Below, piece after piece: positions 18,520 through 28,055 of a stretch of DNA of 64,000 nucleotides (positions are counted from its first letter, which is position 1; each line of letters starts with the position of its first letter). The notes beneath the pieces were generated by a model, which saw only the letters and a list, made by a program, of their open reading frames with translations, had not been told where the DNA came from and searched no databases. The stretch is from Pseudomonas cremoricolorata DSM 17059 = NBRC 16634 (GTDB lineage: Bacteria > Pseudomonadota > Gammaproteobacteria > Pseudomonadales > Pseudomonadaceae): positions 1 to 64,000 of the forward strand of contig NZ_AUEA01000013.1 of assembly GCF_000425745.1 (NCBI RefSeq). The letters are read 5' to 3'. The position numbers and the translations under genes are program-made.

Positions 18520-21084
18520 ATGCGCATAGACCGTTTGACCAGCAAGTTGCAACTCGCCTTATCCGACGCCCAGTCCCTGGCCGTCGGTATGGACCATCCC
18601 GCCATCGAACCGCTGCACCTGGCGCAGGCGTTGATCGATCAGCAGGGCGGTTCGATCAAGCCACTGCTGATGCAGGTCGGCTTCGACGTCAATGGCCTGC
18701 GCCAGGAACTGGTCAAGGCCCTCGACCAACTGCCGAAGATCCAGAACCCTACTGGCGACGTGAATATGTCGCAAGACATGGCCCGCCTGCTCAACCAGGC
18801 CGACCGCCTGGCGCAACAGCGTGGCGACCAGTTCATCTCCAGCGAACTGGTGTTGCTGGCCGGCATGGATGAAAACAGCAAACTGGGCAAATTGCTGCTT
18901 AGCCAGGGCGTGAGCAAGAAGGCCTTGGAAAATGCCATCAATAACCTGCGTGGCGGCGCGGCGGTCAACGATGCCAACGCCGAGGAGTCGCGCCAGGCGC
19001 TGGACAAATACACCGTCGACCTCACCAAGCGTGCCGAAGAGGGCAAGCTCGACCCGGTGATCGGTCGTGACGATGAAATCCGCCGTACCGTGCAGGTGTT
19101 GCAGCGCCGCACCAAGAACAACCCGGTGCTGATCGGCGAGCCCGGCGTGGGCAAGACCGCGATTGCCGAGGGCCTGGCACAGCGCATCATCAACGGTGAA
19201 GTGCCCGATGGCCTGAAGGGCAAGCGCCTGCTGGCGCTGGACATGGGCGCGCTGATCGCAGGTGCCAAGTATCGTGGTGAGTTCGAAGAGCGCCTCAAAG
19301 GCCTGCTCAACGAGCTGTCCAAGCAGGAAGGGCAGATCATCCTGTTCATCGACGAACTGCACACCATGGTCGGCGCCGGCAAAGGCGAGGGCGCCATGGA
19401 CGCCGGCAACATGCTCAAGCCGGCGCTGGCCCGCGGCGAGCTGCACTGCGTTGGCGCCACCACGCTGAATGAGTACCGCCAGTTCATCGAAAAAGACGCA
19501 GCCCTGGAGCGACGCTTCCAGAAAGTGCTGGTCGATGAGCCGAGCGAGGAAGACACCATCGCCATCCTGCGCGGCCTGAAGGAGCGCTACGAAGTGCACC
19601 ACAAGGTGGCGATCACCGACGGCGCGATCATCGCCGCTGCCAAGCTCAGCCACCGCTACATCACGGACCGCCAGCTGCCCGACAAGGCCATCGACCTGAT
19701 CGACGAAGCGGCCAGCCGCATTCGCATGGAAATCGACTCCAAGCCCGAAGTGCTCGACCGTCTCGACCGTCGTCTGATTCAGCTCAAGGTGGAATCTCAG
19801 GCGCTGAAGAAAGAGCAGGATGAACCGGCCAAGAAGCGCCTCGAAAAACTCACCGAGGAAATCGGCCGCCTGGAGCGTGAATACTCCGACCTGGAAGAAA
19901 TCTGGGCGTCGGAAAAAGCCGAGGTGCAGGGTTCGGCGCAGATTCAGCAGAAGATCGAGCAAGCTCGCCAGGAATTGGAAGCGGCGCGGCGCAAGGGTGA
20001 CCTCAGCCGCATGGCCGAGCTGCAGTATGGGGTGATCCCTGACCTGGAGCGCAGCCTGCAGATGGTCGATCAGCACGGCAAGACGGAAAACCAGCTGCTG
20101 CGCAACAAGGTGACGGAGGAAGAAATCGCCGAAGTGGTGTCGAAATGGACCGGTATTCCGGTATCGAAGATGCTCGAAGGCGAGCGCGACAAACTGCTGA
20201 AGATGGAAAGCCTGCTGCATGAGCGGGTGATTGGTCAGAACGAAGCGGTGATCGCCGTGGCCAACGCCGTGCGCCGCTCGCGCGCGGGGTTGGCCGACCC
20301 GAACCGCCCAAGCGGCTCGTTCCTGTTCCTCGGCCCGACCGGGGTGGGCAAGACCGAGCTGTGCAAGGCGCTGGCCGAGTTCCTCTTCGACACCGAAGAG
20401 GCGATGGTGCGCATCGACATGTCGGAATTCATGGAGAAACACTCCGTGGCCCGCCTGATCGGTGCACCACCGGGCTATGTCGGCTATGAAGAAGGTGGCT
20501 ACCTGACCGAAGCGGTGCGGCGCAAGCCTTACTCGGTGGTGTTGCTCGATGAGGTCGAAAAGGCCCATCCGGATGTCTTCAACGTGTTGCTGCAGGTGCT
20601 CGAAGATGGTCGCCTGACCGACAGCCATGGCCGCACGGTGGACTTCCGCAATACGGTCATCGTCATGACCTCGAACCTGGGCTCGGCGCAGATTCAGGAA
20701 CTGGTGGGTGATCGCGAGGCGCAACGGGCGGCGGTGATGGACGCAGTGGGCGCGCACTTCCGCCCCGAGTTCATCAACCGTATCGACGAAGTGGTGGTGT
20801 TCGAGCCGCTGGGCCGCGAACAGATCGCCGGTATCACCGAGATTCAACTGGGTCGCCTGCGCAGCCGCCTTGCAGAGCGTGAATTGAACCTGAACCTGCA
20901 GCCCGAGGCGCTCGATAAGCTCATCGCGGTGGGTTACGACCCGGTCTATGGTGCACGCCCGCTCAAGCGCGCTATCCAGCGCTGGATCGAGAACCCACTG
21001 GCGCAGTTGATTCTGTCCGGCAAGTTCGTACCCGGCACGACCATCACCGGCACGGTGGACGGCGACGGCATCGCCTTCGAATAA
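18520..21084 (+). CDS. clpB: ATP-dependent disaggregase ClpB
   Basis: This 854-aa Hsp100 chaperone rescues aggregated proteins together with DnaK. It has an N-terminal Clp repeat domain, AAA-1 with GEPGVGKT, a long middle coiled-coil domain (about residues 400-520), and AAA-2 with GPTGVGKT and the [13 protein letters not shown] pore loop. The start at 18520 ([11 protein letters not shown]) has AGGAAGG upstream and matches the family; the frame is open further upstream to 18304. It ends with two hairpins, the second a good terminator. Confidence 0.98.
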   Translation: MRIDRLTSKLQLALSDAQSLAVGMDHPAIEPLHLAQALIDQQGGSIKPLLMQVGFDVNGLRQELVKALDQLPKIQNPTGDVNMSQDMARLLNQADRLAQQRGDQFISSELVLLAGMDENSKLGKLLLSQGVSKKALENAINNLRGGAAVNDANAEESRQALDKYTVDLTKRAEEGKLDPVIGRDDEIRRTVQVLQRRTKNNPVLIGEPGVGKTAIAEGLAQRIINGEVPDGLKGKRLLALDMGALIAGAKYRGEFEERLKGLLNELSKQEGQIILFIDELHTMVGAGKGEGAMDAGNMLKPALARGELHCVGATTLNEYRQFIEKDAALERRFQKVLVDEPSEEDTIAILRGLKERYEVHHKVAITDGAIIAAAKLSHRYITDRQLPDKAIDLIDEAASRIRMEIDSKPEVLDRLDRRLIQLKVESQALKKEQDEPAKKRLEKLTEEIGRLEREYSDLEEIWASEKAEVQGSAQIQQKIEQARQELEAARRKGDLSRMAELQYGVIPDLERSLQMVDQHGKTENQLLRNKVTEEEIAEVVSKWTGIPVSKMLEGERDKLLKMESLLHERVIGQNEAVIAVANAVRRSRAGLADPNRPSGSFLFLGPTGVGKTELCKALAEFLFDTEEAMVRIDMSEFMEKHSVARLIGAPPGYVGYEEGGYLTEAVRRKPYSVVLLDEVEKAHPDVFNVLLQVLEDGRLTDSHGRTVDFRNTVIVMTSNLGSAQIQELVGDREAQRAAVMDAVGAHFRPEFINRIDEVVVFEPLGREQIAGITEIQLGRLRSRLAERELNLNLQPEALDKLIAVGYDPVYGARPLKRAIQRWIENPLAQLILSGKFVPGTTITGTVDGDGIAFE

Positions 21085-21094
21085 AAGCGGTCAG

Positions 21095-21125
21095 CCTGCC
21101 CTCACAGCCAACCTGTGAGGGCAGG
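21095..21125 (+). other. Hairpin after clpB
   Basis: A 13-bp stem CCTGCCCTCACAG pairs perfectly with CTGTGAGGGCAGG across a 5-nt loop, 10 bases after the clpB stop. There is no T-run, so it may protect the 3' end or assist the terminator that follows. Confidence 0.6.
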
Positions 21126-21151
21126 AGAGCTGCTTGAAACGCTGCCTGCAG

Positions 21152-21184
21152 CTGCCCAGCCAATCGGCTGGGCAGTGTTTTTTC
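21152..21184 (+). terminator. clpB intrinsic terminator
   Basis: A perfect 10-bp stem (CTGCCCAGCC / GGCTGGGCAG) with a 4-nt loop is followed by TGTTTTTTT. Confidence 0.9.
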
Positions 21185-21344
21185 CAGGCCAATCAATAAC
21201 GTGTTGAGAAATTTGAAATTTCTGCTTGCACTGCGAATAAAGTGCCCCTAATATACGCCGCGTTGTCAGGCACTAAGCAGATCAGCAGCGGTATCGATGA
21301 TCTGAAAACAATTTGCAAATCAGTAAGTTGAAAGCAAATTGGGG

Positions 21345-21372
21345 TTGACAAGCAAAACGAAGGATGTAGAAT
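21345..21372 (+). promoter_or_regulatory. Strong promoter of the Asn-Pro-Lys tRNA operon
   Basis: A perfect -35 TTGACA (21345-21350), a 16-bp spacer and TAGAAT (21367-21372) are followed by a GC-rich AGCCGGCC discriminator, the hallmark of stringently controlled stable-RNA promoters. The stretch from 21185 to this promoter is AT-rich, has no gene and may hold an UP element. Confidence 0.8.
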
Positions 21373-21456
21373 AGCCGGCCTCAGCGGTGATAACGCGAAA
21401 GCGGAAGCCAAAGAGTACGAAGCTAACTAAGTCTTCGAAGTTGTACGAAGTTCAGT

Positions 21457-21532
21457 TCCGCGATAGCTCAGTCGGTAGAGCAAATGACTGTTAATCATTG
21501 GGTCCCTGGTTCGAGTCCAGGTCGCGGAGCCA
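21457..21532 (+). tRNA. tRNA-Asn (GTT)
   Basis: The full cloverleaf is visible: acceptor TCCGCGA/TCGCGGA, D-loop AGCTCAGTCGGTAGAGC, anticodon GTT in the loop CTGTTAA, T-arm GGTTCGAGTCC and an encoded CCA. Confidence 0.97.
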
Positions 21533-21536
21533 ATTT

Positions 21537-21613
21537 CGGGGTGTAGCGCAGTCCGGTAGCGCGCCTGCTTTGGGAGCAGGATGTCAGGAGTTCGAATCCC
21601 CTCACCCCGACCA
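21537..21613 (+). tRNA. tRNA-Pro (TGG)
   Basis: The acceptor is CGGGGTG/CACCCCG, the anticodon is TGG in the loop TTTGGGA, the T-arm is AGTTCGAATCC and CCA is encoded. It is four bases downstream of tRNA-Asn and shares its transcript. Confidence 0.97.
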
Positions 21614-21619
21614 TTTTGC

Positions 21620-21695
21620 GGGTCGTTAGCTCAGTTGGTAGAGCAGTTGGCTTTTAACCAATTGGTCGTAGGTTCGAATCCTACACGACCCACCA
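21620..21695 (+). tRNA. tRNA-Lys (TTT)
   Basis: The acceptor is GGGTCGT/ACGACCC, the anticodon is TTT in the loop CTTTTAA, the T-arm is GGTTCGAATCC and CCA is encoded. It is the last tRNA of the three-gene operon and is followed by a terminator. Confidence 0.97.
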
Positions 21696-21698
21696 TGT

Positions 21699-21730
21699 AA
21701 AAAGGGCATCTCGTCTGAGATGCCCTTTTT
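21699..21730. terminator. Bidirectional terminator between tRNA-Lys and ndh
   Basis: A perfect 14-bp stem (699-712 with 717-730) has an A-run at its foot on one side and a T-run on the other. It can serve both the tRNA operon and the converging ndh gene. Confidence 0.9.
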
Positions 21731-21821
21731 CTTTTGTCTCAAATTTAAGTTTCGGTGTGAAACAGTACTAGTTGCGCTGCAAGGGCAGGGCGCCATCAGG
21801 CGGCCCCGCCAGTCAAAAGCG

Positions 21822-23117
21822 TCAGTGCAGTTTCAGGCGTGGCTCGGTACCACGGCCGATCTTGCTGCCGAGCATCAGCATCAAGGTCTTGAAGGTGCCG
21901 TACAGCGCCATCTGGTGCATGCGGTACAGCGAGACATAGAACATCCGCGCCAACCACCCTTCCAGCATGACGCTGCCGGTCAGGTTGCCCATCAGGTTGC
22001 CCACCGCCGAGAACTGCGACAACGACACCAATGAGCCGTAGTCGCGGTACTGGTAGCTCGGCAGCGGTTTGCCCTCCAGTCGCGCCTTGAGGCTTTTGGT
22101 CAGCATCGACGCTTGCTGGTGCGCGGCCTGGGCCCGCGGCGGCACGTTACGGTCGCTGTCCGGTTGCGGGCAGGCGGCGCAGTCGCCGAAGGCGAAGATG
22201 TCGTCATCCAGGGTGGTCTGCAACGTCGGCCGTACCATCAACTGATTGATGCGGTTGGTTTCCAGGCCGTCGATGTCCTTGAGGAACGCCGGTGCGCGGA
22301 TACCGGCTGCCCACACCTTCAGGCTCGCCTGAATCACCTCGCCATTGGCAGTCTTCATGCCATCTTCGCTGACCTCACTCACCGCCGCGTTGGTCAGCAC
22401 GGTGACGCCAAGCTTTTCCAATGTCTTGTGCACCGGAACGCTGATGCGTTCGGGCAGCGCCGGCAGCACCCGCGGGCCGGCTTCGATCAGGGTGATGTGC
22501 ATGTCCTGCGGCTGGATGCGATCGAGGCCATAGGCTGCCAGTTCGTGGGCGGCGTGGTGCAGCTCGGCGGCCAGCTCGACACCCGTAGCCCCGGCACCGA
22601 CGATCGCAACGCTGATCTTTTCCCCGGCCACTTCACCGGCATGGGCACGCAGGTAGTGGTTGAGCAACTGCTGGTGGAAACGCTCGGCCTGCTTGCGGGT
22701 ATCGAGGAACAGGCAGTGCTGCGCCGCGCCGAGGGTGCCGAAGTCGTTGGTGTTGCTGCCCACGGCGATCACCAGGGTGTCATAGCCCAAGGTGCGCGCC
22801 GGCAGCAGCTCGCGTCCCTCTTCATCGAGGGTGGCGGCCAGCTGGATGCGCTTGCTGGCGCGATCCAGGCCGCTCATACGCCCGAGCTGGAAGTTGAAGT
22901 GGTTCCACTTGGCCTGGGCCACGTAGTTCAGCTCGTCTTCCGAGGAGTTGAGCGAGCCGGCGGCCACTTCGTGCAGCAGCGGCTTCCAGATGTGCGTGAG
23001 GTTGGCGTCAACCAGTGTCACGTTGGCCTGCTTGCGCTTGCCCAGGCTTTTGCCCAGGCGGGTCGCCAGTTCCAGGCCGCCGGCGCCGCCGCCGACGATG
23101 ACGATGCGATGTGTCAT
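21822..23117 (-). CDS. ndh: Type II NADH:quinone dehydrogenase
   Basis: This 431-aa membrane-associated flavoprotein oxidises NADH and reduces quinone without pumping protons. It has two dinucleotide folds: IVIVGGGAGGLELATRLG at the N-terminus for FAD and VAIVGAGATGVELAAEL near the middle for NADH. The ATG at 23117 (MTHRIVIVGG) is preferred over one 12 codons upstream. The C-terminal segment has the amphipathic character of NDH-2 membrane anchors. A remnant of a DUF3094 gene lies just upstream on the same strand. Confidence 0.94.
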   Translation of the reverse strand: MTHRIVIVGGGAGGLELATRLGKSLGKRKQANVTLVDANLTHIWKPLLHEVAAGSLNSSEDELNYVAQAKWNHFNFQLGRMSGLDRASKRIQLAATLDEEGRELLPARTLGYDTLVIAVGSNTNDFGTLGAAQHCLFLDTRKQAERFHQQLLNHYLRAHAGEVAGEKISVAIVGAGATGVELAAELHHAAHELAAYGLDRIQPQDMHITLIEAGPRVLPALPERISVPVHKTLEKLGVTVLTNAAVSEVSEDGMKTANGEVIQASLKVWAAGIRAPAFLKDIDGLETNRINQLMVRPTLQTTLDDDIFAFGDCAACPQPDSDRNVPPRAQAAHQQASMLTKSLKARLEGKPLPSYQYRDYGSLVSLSQFSAVGNLMGNLTGSVMLEGWLARMFYVSLYRMHQMALYGTFKTLMLMLGSKIGRGTEPRLKLH

Positions 23118-23201
23118 GGAGATCTCTCGTAAGGGTGAATAATTCGTGGCCAAAACGGCCGGTCAGCCAGTGCATCGAAGGCAGGGCGAGCGCGAAGCAG
23201 C

Positions 23202-23362
23202 TCATGGCACCAGTGCACTCGATACGCGGCTGAAAAGGCCCAGAGCGATGCTCACCGGCGCCACCACGGCCAGCGACAGCCATGGTTGATGGGGCCGGCG
23301 GGTGGGACTTGCGGGTGATCATCGACGCGACGCTGGTCTCCAGGACTCAGGCGGCTGCTCAT
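23202..23362 (-). pseudogene. Frameshifted DUF3094-type small membrane protein gene
   Basis: The minus strand starts at 23362 with MSSRLSPGDQRRVDD, the N-terminus of the short DUF3094 family of pseudomonads. The frame then runs off into an unrelated sequence. In another frame it resumes as TRRPHQPWLSLAVVAPVSI and then ALGLFSRVSSALVP, ending at a stop at 23202-23204, which is the membrane helix and C-terminus expected for the family. The start-to-stop distance (161 nt) is not a multiple of three, so one net frameshift lies near 23315. It is either a recent pseudogene or a sequencing error. Lying next to ndh is usual for the family as far as I recall. Confidence 0.7.
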
Positions 23363-23479
23363 GATGGGCCTCGTCAGATAGACGCATACGACTGCGCAAA
23401 CGCCACAGCGTTCGCGCGGGTGCTTAATGATAATCCTTTTCAACCATGGCGCGGCAAGGCGCGTAGCCCAGGGGGCAGG

Positions 23480-24109
23480 TCAGAGGCTGATGCCCACGTC
23501 GAAGACAATGCTGCGCCCCAGATTACTGCGCAGAAAATCCGGTGCGTCAGGGTGGGCGAACAGCACCCGGGCGAAGGTCGGGCCTACCAGCGACAACGAG
23601 CGCCAGCCCTGGCGCAGGTATTCGGTGGGCGGTGGGAAATGGCTGTTGAGGTCGAGCACTTCGCGTTTCAGGCTGGCGAAGGCGATGATGTCCAGCTCGT
23701 TGAGGTCCAGGCCGCGTTCGACGTAATTGTGCGCCTTTTTGCGCAAGGTCGGGGCCAGGCGTCCGAGCAACTCCTGAGCACTGATCCGCCGCGGCCGCGC
23801 TTCGCGCCGCACCAGTTGGCTGAGGGAAAACGCACTGCGGCGGCGCTGCAGCTCTTCGCGCCACTCATCGTTGAGCCGCCGCCCTTCATCGAGCACGAAA
23901 AACACTTCGAATGCGGCATCGCCGAACAGCACATCGGGCGGCTCTTGTCCGGCTGGGGTGAAGTCCTCGTTGCGGTAGGGCACGTTGAGCCCTTGCAGCA
24001 GGCGTTGGCAGACCCAACGCTCGCGCTCCCATTTGCGCGCATTGGAAAGAAAGGCATTGGCCTGTTCGGCCTGGATGGTGAGCAGGCGCAGGTAGTCTGA
24101 GTCGTCCAT
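23480..24109 (-). CDS. DUF1780 family protein
   Basis: This 209-aa soluble protein begins MDDSDYLRLLTIQAEQANAF. It matches what I know of the DUF1780 family of pseudomonads, which has a compact alpha/beta fold and no established function. A GTG six bases upstream of this ATG is an alternative start. It has no membrane segments or signal peptide. It lies 75 bp downstream of yacG on the same strand and is probably in the pilC-pilD-coaE-yacG transcript. The charged residue pattern ARKWERERW...DFTPAGQEPPDVLFGD could suggest a nuclease-like fold, but I cannot assign activity. Confidence 0.75.
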   Translation of the reverse strand: MDDSDYLRLLTIQAEQANAFLSNARKWERERWVCQRLLQGLNVPYRNEDFTPAGQEPPDVLFGDAAFEVFFVLDEGRRLNDEWREELQRRRSAFSLSQLVRREARPRRISAQELLGRLAPTLRKKAHNYVERGLDLNELDIIAFASLKREVLDLNSHFPPPTEYLRQGWRSLSLVGPTFARVLFAHPDAPDFLRSNLGRSIVFDVGISL

Positions 24110-24184
24110 GACCACAGCTTAGTCGCTAACGATGACGGTAACGTGTTGTTCGCAGGTGAAAAAATAGGTTCGCGGTGGCGCGGT

Positions 24185-24385
24185 TCAGTGACGGGGTTCG
24201 AGATCGCCCGAGTACAGCTCGTCTTCGGCTTCCGGCGCGGCCGGAATCTTGTGTTCCTCGGCCGCCCAGGCGCCGAGGTCGATCAGCTTGCAGCGGTCGG
24301 AGCAGAACGGGCGGAAGGTATTGGCGGTGGTCCACTCCACGGGAGCGCCGCAGGTAGGGCAGTCGACGGTCATTGGCTGGCTCAT
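24185..24385 (-). CDS. yacG: DNA gyrase inhibitor YacG
   Basis: This 66-aa zinc protein has the treble-clef ligands CPTCG and CSDRC, the [26 protein letters not shown] pattern and an acidic tail. It binds GyrB and blocks DNA binding by gyrase. The stop of coaE overlaps its start by 4 bp (ATGA), the conserved coaE-yacG pair. Confidence 0.94.
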   Translation of the reverse strand: MSQPMTVDCPTCGAPVEWTTANTFRPFCSDRCKLIDLGAWAAEEHKIPAAPEAEDELYSGDLEPRH

Positions 24386-25005
24386 GGCTGGCCTCCTTCA
24401 AGGGTCAGGTAAAAATGGTGCAGGCGATCGATCTGCTCATGCAGCCACGGCAGGTCACGGTCATTGACCACGACATCATCGGCATGGCGCAAACGTTCTT
24501 CCCGGCTCAACTGCGCCTTGAAGATCGCCTCGACTTGCGCGGGGTTGCTGCCATCGCGCTGCAAGGTGCGCTGCAGTTGCAGTTCATGGGGCGCGTCGAT
24601 CACCAGGATGCGCTGGGTCTTGGCGTACTGGCCTGATTCGATCAAAAGCGGCGACACGTACACCGCATACGGCGTTTGCGCTTTGGCCAGGTAGCTGAAG
24701 ATTTCCTGGCCGATCAGCGGATGCAGCAGCCCTTCGAGCCAGCGCCGCTGGGCGGGGTCGGCGAAGATCAGCTGGCGCAAGGCGGCGCGATCGAGCTGAC
24801 CGCCTGCCTGCAAGATGCCCGGCCCGAAGCGTTCGACGATGCTCGCCAGCGCCGGCCGACCCGGCTCGACGACCCAGCGCGCCGCCTGATCCGCGTCGAC
24901 CAGGTGAACGCCCAGCTCGACGAAGCGCTCGGCGGCCGCGCTCTTGCCGCTGCCGATACCGCCGGTGAGGCCGAGAATCCAAGGGGTAAATGCCGCAGTG
25001 CTCAT
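24382..25005 (-). CDS. coaE: Dephospho-CoA kinase
   Basis: This 207-aa P-loop kinase for the last step of coenzyme A synthesis has the Walker A sequence [12 protein letters not shown] at the N-terminus, [13 protein letters not shown] and a C-terminal family block. Its ATG overlaps the pilD stop by one base (TGATG), so it is translated together with the type IV pilus genes, the usual pilD-coaE arrangement. Confidence 0.96.
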   Translation of the reverse strand: MSTAAFTPWILGLTGGIGSGKSAAAERFVELGVHLVDADQAARWVVEPGRPALASIVERFGPGILQAGGQLDRAALRQLIFADPAQRRWLEGLLHPLIGQEIFSYLAKAQTPYAVYVSPLLIESGQYAKTQRILVIDAPHELQLQRTLQRDGSNPAQVEAIFKAQLSREERLRHADDVVVNDRDLPWLHEQIDRLHHFYLTLEGGQP

Positions 25006-25871
25006 CAGAGAGTGATCATATGCAGGTAGGAAGTGCGTATTTCATCATCCCAGAGCAACACGATCCACCCCGCAATCGCCAGGCAAGGACCAAACGCCAT
25101 GGCGGACCCCAGCTTGGCGCCCCGTCGCACCAGCAACCACAGCCCCGCGCCCGCGCCGAGCAATGACGCCAACAGCAGGGTCAGCGGCAGAACCTGCCAA
25201 CCGCCCCATGCGCCGAGCAGGGCCAGCAGCTTGAAATCGCCATAGCCCATGCCGTCTTTGCCGGTGACCAGCTTGAACAGCCAGAACACCGACCACAGGC
25301 TCAAATAGCCCGCAGCGGCGCCCAGCACGGCGTCGAATAACGGCACTCGTACGCCATGGGCATTGAGCAGCAGGCCCAGCCAGAGCGTTGGCAGCACCAG
25401 TGCATCGGGCAGCAACTGTCGATCGATATCGATCACGCTCAGCGCCAGCAGCACCCAGCTCAAGCCCATCAGCGCCAACCCAGGGACCCCCGCGCCCACC
25501 TGGCATGCCACCAGTGCCGCCAGCACCGCGCCGGCCAACTCGACCAGCGGGTAGCGCATGCTGATACGTGCCTTGCACCTGGCGCAGCGACCGCCCAGCA
25601 TCAAGTAGCTCAGCAGCGGAATGTTATGCCAGGCGCGAATGGCCTCCCCGCATCGCGGGCAATGTGACCCCGGCCAGGCCAGGTTCAGCCGCTCGTGAGC
25701 CTGCTGCGGCAAACCGAGCACCTCACGCGCTTCATTGGCCCAGCGCCGCTCCAGCATGATCGGCAAGCGGTACGCCACTACGTTGACGAAACTGCCCGCC
25801 AGCAGGCCAAGCACGCCCGCCAGTACGATGAACAGTTCTGCCTGCTGCGTAAGATCGATCCACAGCGCCAT
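25005..25871 (-). CDS. pilD: Type IV prepilin peptidase / N-methyltransferase
   Basis: This 288-aa inner-membrane aspartic protease cleaves and N-methylates prepilins, and type II secretion pseudopilins if present. It has an N-terminal helix, a cytoplasmic zinc site with two CxxC pairs (CPRC...CARC), and catalytic aspartates in [12 protein letters not shown] and in the GxGD motif [16 protein letters not shown]. The start at 25871 is two bases before the pilC stop codon; the longer frame to 25943 would overlap pilC heavily. All pilins in the window (12-14 kb and 27.3 kb) should be substrates. Confidence 0.95.
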   Translation of the reverse strand: MALWIDLTQQAELFIVLAGVLGLLAGSFVNVVAYRLPIMLERRWANEAREVLGLPQQAHERLNLAWPGSHCPRCGEAIRAWHNIPLLSYLMLGGRCARCKARISMRYPLVELAGAVLAALVACQVGAGVPGLALMGLSWVLLALSVIDIDRQLLPDALVLPTLWLGLLLNAHGVRVPLFDAVLGAAAGYLSLWSVFWLFKLVTGKDGMGYGDFKLLALLGAWGGWQVLPLTLLLASLLGAGAGLWLLVRRGAKLGSAMAFGPCLAIAGWIVLLWDDEIRTSYLHMITL

Positions 25872-25872
25872 G

Positions 25873-27084
25873 TCAGAACAAACTGCCCATCTGGAAGATC
25901 GGCAGATACATCGCCACCACCAGCCCGCCCACCAGCACACCAAGAATCAACACGATGGCCGGCTCCAGCAGGGTGCCCAACTGATCCAGCACCTGGCTGA
26001 CCCGCGCTTCATAATGCTGCGCGGCCTTGTCCAGCATCAGGTCCAGCGTGCCGCTGCTTTCGCCGATGGCGACCATCTGCACCAGCATGGGCGGGAACAG
26101 GGTGCTGCCAGACATCGCCTGACTCAGCCCAAGCCCGTTCGCCATACCCGAACGCAAACGGCGGATCGCCTGTTCATGCAACTCGTCACCACTGGCTGCG
26201 GCGACGCTGTCCAGCGCATCGAGCAAGGCCACTCCAGCCCCGTACGACGTCGCCAAACTTCGACTGAACCGCGCCAGCGCCGCATCCCGCCGCAACCCAC
26301 CCAGCACCGGCAGCGCCAAGCTGCGTTGCAGCAACCACTGCCGAGCCGGCGCATGCCGCCGATAGAGCAGCCGCCCCGCGCAAGCGCCCACGCTGAGCAC
26401 CAACAGCAGGCCAACGGCGTGCTCACCCAGCCACGTGGAAACATCTATGACGGCCTGGGTAAATGGCGGCAGTGCCTTGTCGAAACTGGCGAACAGGCCC
26501 TGGAAACGCGGCACCACTTCCAGTAGCAACAGCGCCGCCACGCCCAGGCCAGTGAGCAGCAGAATCAACGGATACATCATCGCCTTGCGCACTTTGCGCA
26601 GCATCGCCTCGCGTTGCTCGAGCATCGTCGCCAATTGCTCCAGCTGCCGCTCCAGCGTGCCCGACTGCTCGCCGACCCGCACCAAATTGCAGTACAGAGC
26701 ATCGAACCACGCCGGATGCTGGCGCAACGCATCGGCCAGCGCCAGGCCACCCGCCACCTGTTCCCGCAGCCGCTGCAACAGCGCCGCCATGCGCGCATCC
26801 GCCCCGGCGCGGCCCATCACCTCGAAACTCTGCAGTAACGGAATACCGGCATTGAGCAAGGTCGCCAACTGCCGACTGAACCCCGCCGCATCGGCCTTGC
26901 CCCGCTGCGGCCAGCGCCACTGCCACTGCCGCGCGCTGGCCGAGCGCACCCTGGCAACCTCAATACCCCGCGCCTGCAACCGCGCCCGTACCCAGGTCGA
27001 GCTGCGCCCAGCCGCCTGACCACTCACCGCCACACCCTGGGCATCCACGCCCTCCCAGGCGTACTGCTGAACAACCTGCGTCAT
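25873..27084 (-). CDS. pilC: Type IV pilus inner-membrane platform protein PilC
   Basis: This 403-aa GspF/PilC protein has two repeated cytoplasmic helical domains, each followed by membrane helices (about residues 160-200, 210-230 and 370-395). The ATG at 27084 has AAGGAT upstream; another in-frame ATG at 27105 lacks a site. PilC connects the assembly ATPase PilB and the retraction ATPase PilT to the pilus. The PilB gene that normally lies between pilA and pilC is absent here: only about 250 bp separate pilC from pilA. Confidence 0.93.
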   Translation of the reverse strand: MTQVVQQYAWEGVDAQGVAVSGQAAGRSSTWVRARLQARGIEVARVRSASARQWQWRWPQRGKADAAGFSRQLATLLNAGIPLLQSFEVMGRAGADARMAALLQRLREQVAGGLALADALRQHPAWFDALYCNLVRVGEQSGTLERQLEQLATMLEQREAMLRKVRKAMMYPLILLLTGLGVAALLLLEVVPRFQGLFASFDKALPPFTQAVIDVSTWLGEHAVGLLLVLSVGACAGRLLYRRHAPARQWLLQRSLALPVLGGLRRDAALARFSRSLATSYGAGVALLDALDSVAAASGDELHEQAIRRLRSGMANGLGLSQAMSGSTLFPPMLVQMVAIGESSGTLDLMLDKAAQHYEARVSQVLDQLGTLLEPAIVLILGVLVGGLVVAMYLPIFQMGSLF

Positions 27085-27334
27085 GGGAATATCCTTTTCC
27101 GTCATCGACCGAACAGGCCAGCAGGGCAGGGCCCCGCTCCCTGTGAAACGCTCCGAAACAGCTTGCCGGCCTCATTGCCAGGCATCGCTGCCAGAGGCTC
27201 ACTAGAGTAGTGCGGCGGACACGAAGTCCCACCCCACGAGCGTGACAAAAGGTGACCGAACAGGCCTACTCACCCGCAGCGAGCCGAGCACGCCCCGTCG
27301 CGCCATGGGCCCACGCACAAGACAAGGAAATCCC

Positions 27335-27748
27335 ATGCAACAACAACGCGGCATCACCCTGATCGAACTGATGATCGTGGTCGCCATCATCGGCATCCTC
27401 GCGACCATCGCCATTCCCAGCTACACCAGCCACCAGGCCCGCTCCAAGGCCTCCGCCGCCCTGCTGGAAATCTCCGCCCTGAAAACCCCGCTGGAACTGC
27501 GCCTCAACGACGGCAAGGACACCACCAGCGTCACCGACCTCGGCGGCCAGCCCACCACCACCCACTGCGCCATCACCGCCACCGGCAACGCCGCCAACGC
27601 CACCGCCAGCCTGCAATGCACCCTGGCCCAGGCCCCCGCCAGCGTCCTCGGCAAAACCCTCACCCTGACCCGCACCCCCACCGGCTGGAACTGCACCACC
27701 ACCATCGAAGAAGACCTCGCCCCCAACGGCTGCACCCCCTCCAGCTGA
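27335..27748 (+). CDS. pilA: Type IV major pilin-like protein
   Basis: This 137-aa prepilin has the leader MQQQRG, then [20 protein letters not shown], with Glu5 and the IPSY end of the spine helix. The start at 27335 has AAGGAAA upstream. Four Cys lie in the Thr-rich globular part, and the last two (in GWNCTTT and PNGCTPSS) could close the C-terminal D-loop disulfide. It is divergent from pilC-pilD. Mature residue 1 is Ile rather than Phe. No convincing sigma-54 promoter is visible upstream, unlike pilA of P. aeruginosa. Confidence 0.9.
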   Translation: MQQQRGITLIELMIVVAIIGILATIAIPSYTSHQARSKASAALLEISALKTPLELRLNDGKDTTSVTDLGGQPTTTHCAITATGNAANATASLQCTLAQAPASVLGKTLTLTRTPTGWNCTTTIEEDLAPNGCTPSS

Positions 27749-27815
27749 CACGGTATTTCAACAAGCGAAACAAGGGTTTGCGTAACCACCACCGCAGTGG
27801 TACGTTGCGCAACAC

Positions 27816-27891
27816 GCCGGTGTAGCTCAGTCGGTAGAGCAGCGCACTCGTAACGCGAAGGTCGCAGGTTCGATTCCTGTCTCCGGCACCA
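27816..27891 (+). tRNA. tRNA-Thr (CGT), integration site of the island
   Basis: The cloverleaf has D-arm AGCTCAGTCGGTAGAGC, anticodon CGT in CACTCGTAACG, T-arm GGTTCGATTCC and encoded CCA. The acceptor pairs GCCGGTG with CTCCGGC, leaving a T-T mismatch at the sixth pair. The 3' end is part of the 17-bp att core that recurs at 36709-36725. Confidence 0.95.
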
Positions 27892-27893
27892 CA
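27877..27893 (+). repeat. attL-side 17-bp direct repeat within tRNA-Thr
   Basis: CTGTCTCCGGCACCACA covers the last part of the T-arm, the acceptor 3' strand and CCA. An identical copy occurs at 36709-36725. Confidence 0.92.
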
Positions 27894-27935
27894 TCCAGCT
27901 CCACTGCATTCCGCTGAATGCTTTGGAAGCCCTCT

Positions 27936-27960
27936 AAACCGGCCTTCTGGCCGGTTTTTC
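27936..27960 (+). terminator. Terminator supplied by the island after tRNA-Thr
   Basis: AAACCGGCC (27936-27944), a TTCT loop and GGCCGGTTT are followed by a T-run. It lies inside the island, so it replaces the tRNA's own terminator, which is probably the hairpin now at 36771-36791. Confidence 0.85.
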
Positions 27961-28055
27961 GTTTCCACGACCTTCCGTCGGGAACCAGCAAAATCCCCAA
28001 TAACCGGGGGTATTTTTGGGGTACAGCGTCTTTCCTGAATGGAGAACGTACCCAT

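Noticed and set aside
27150..27334. Sigma-54 promoter for pilA
   Set aside because: Searched for GG-N10-GC in a TGGCAC/TTGC context on the plus strand; no acceptable match was found.
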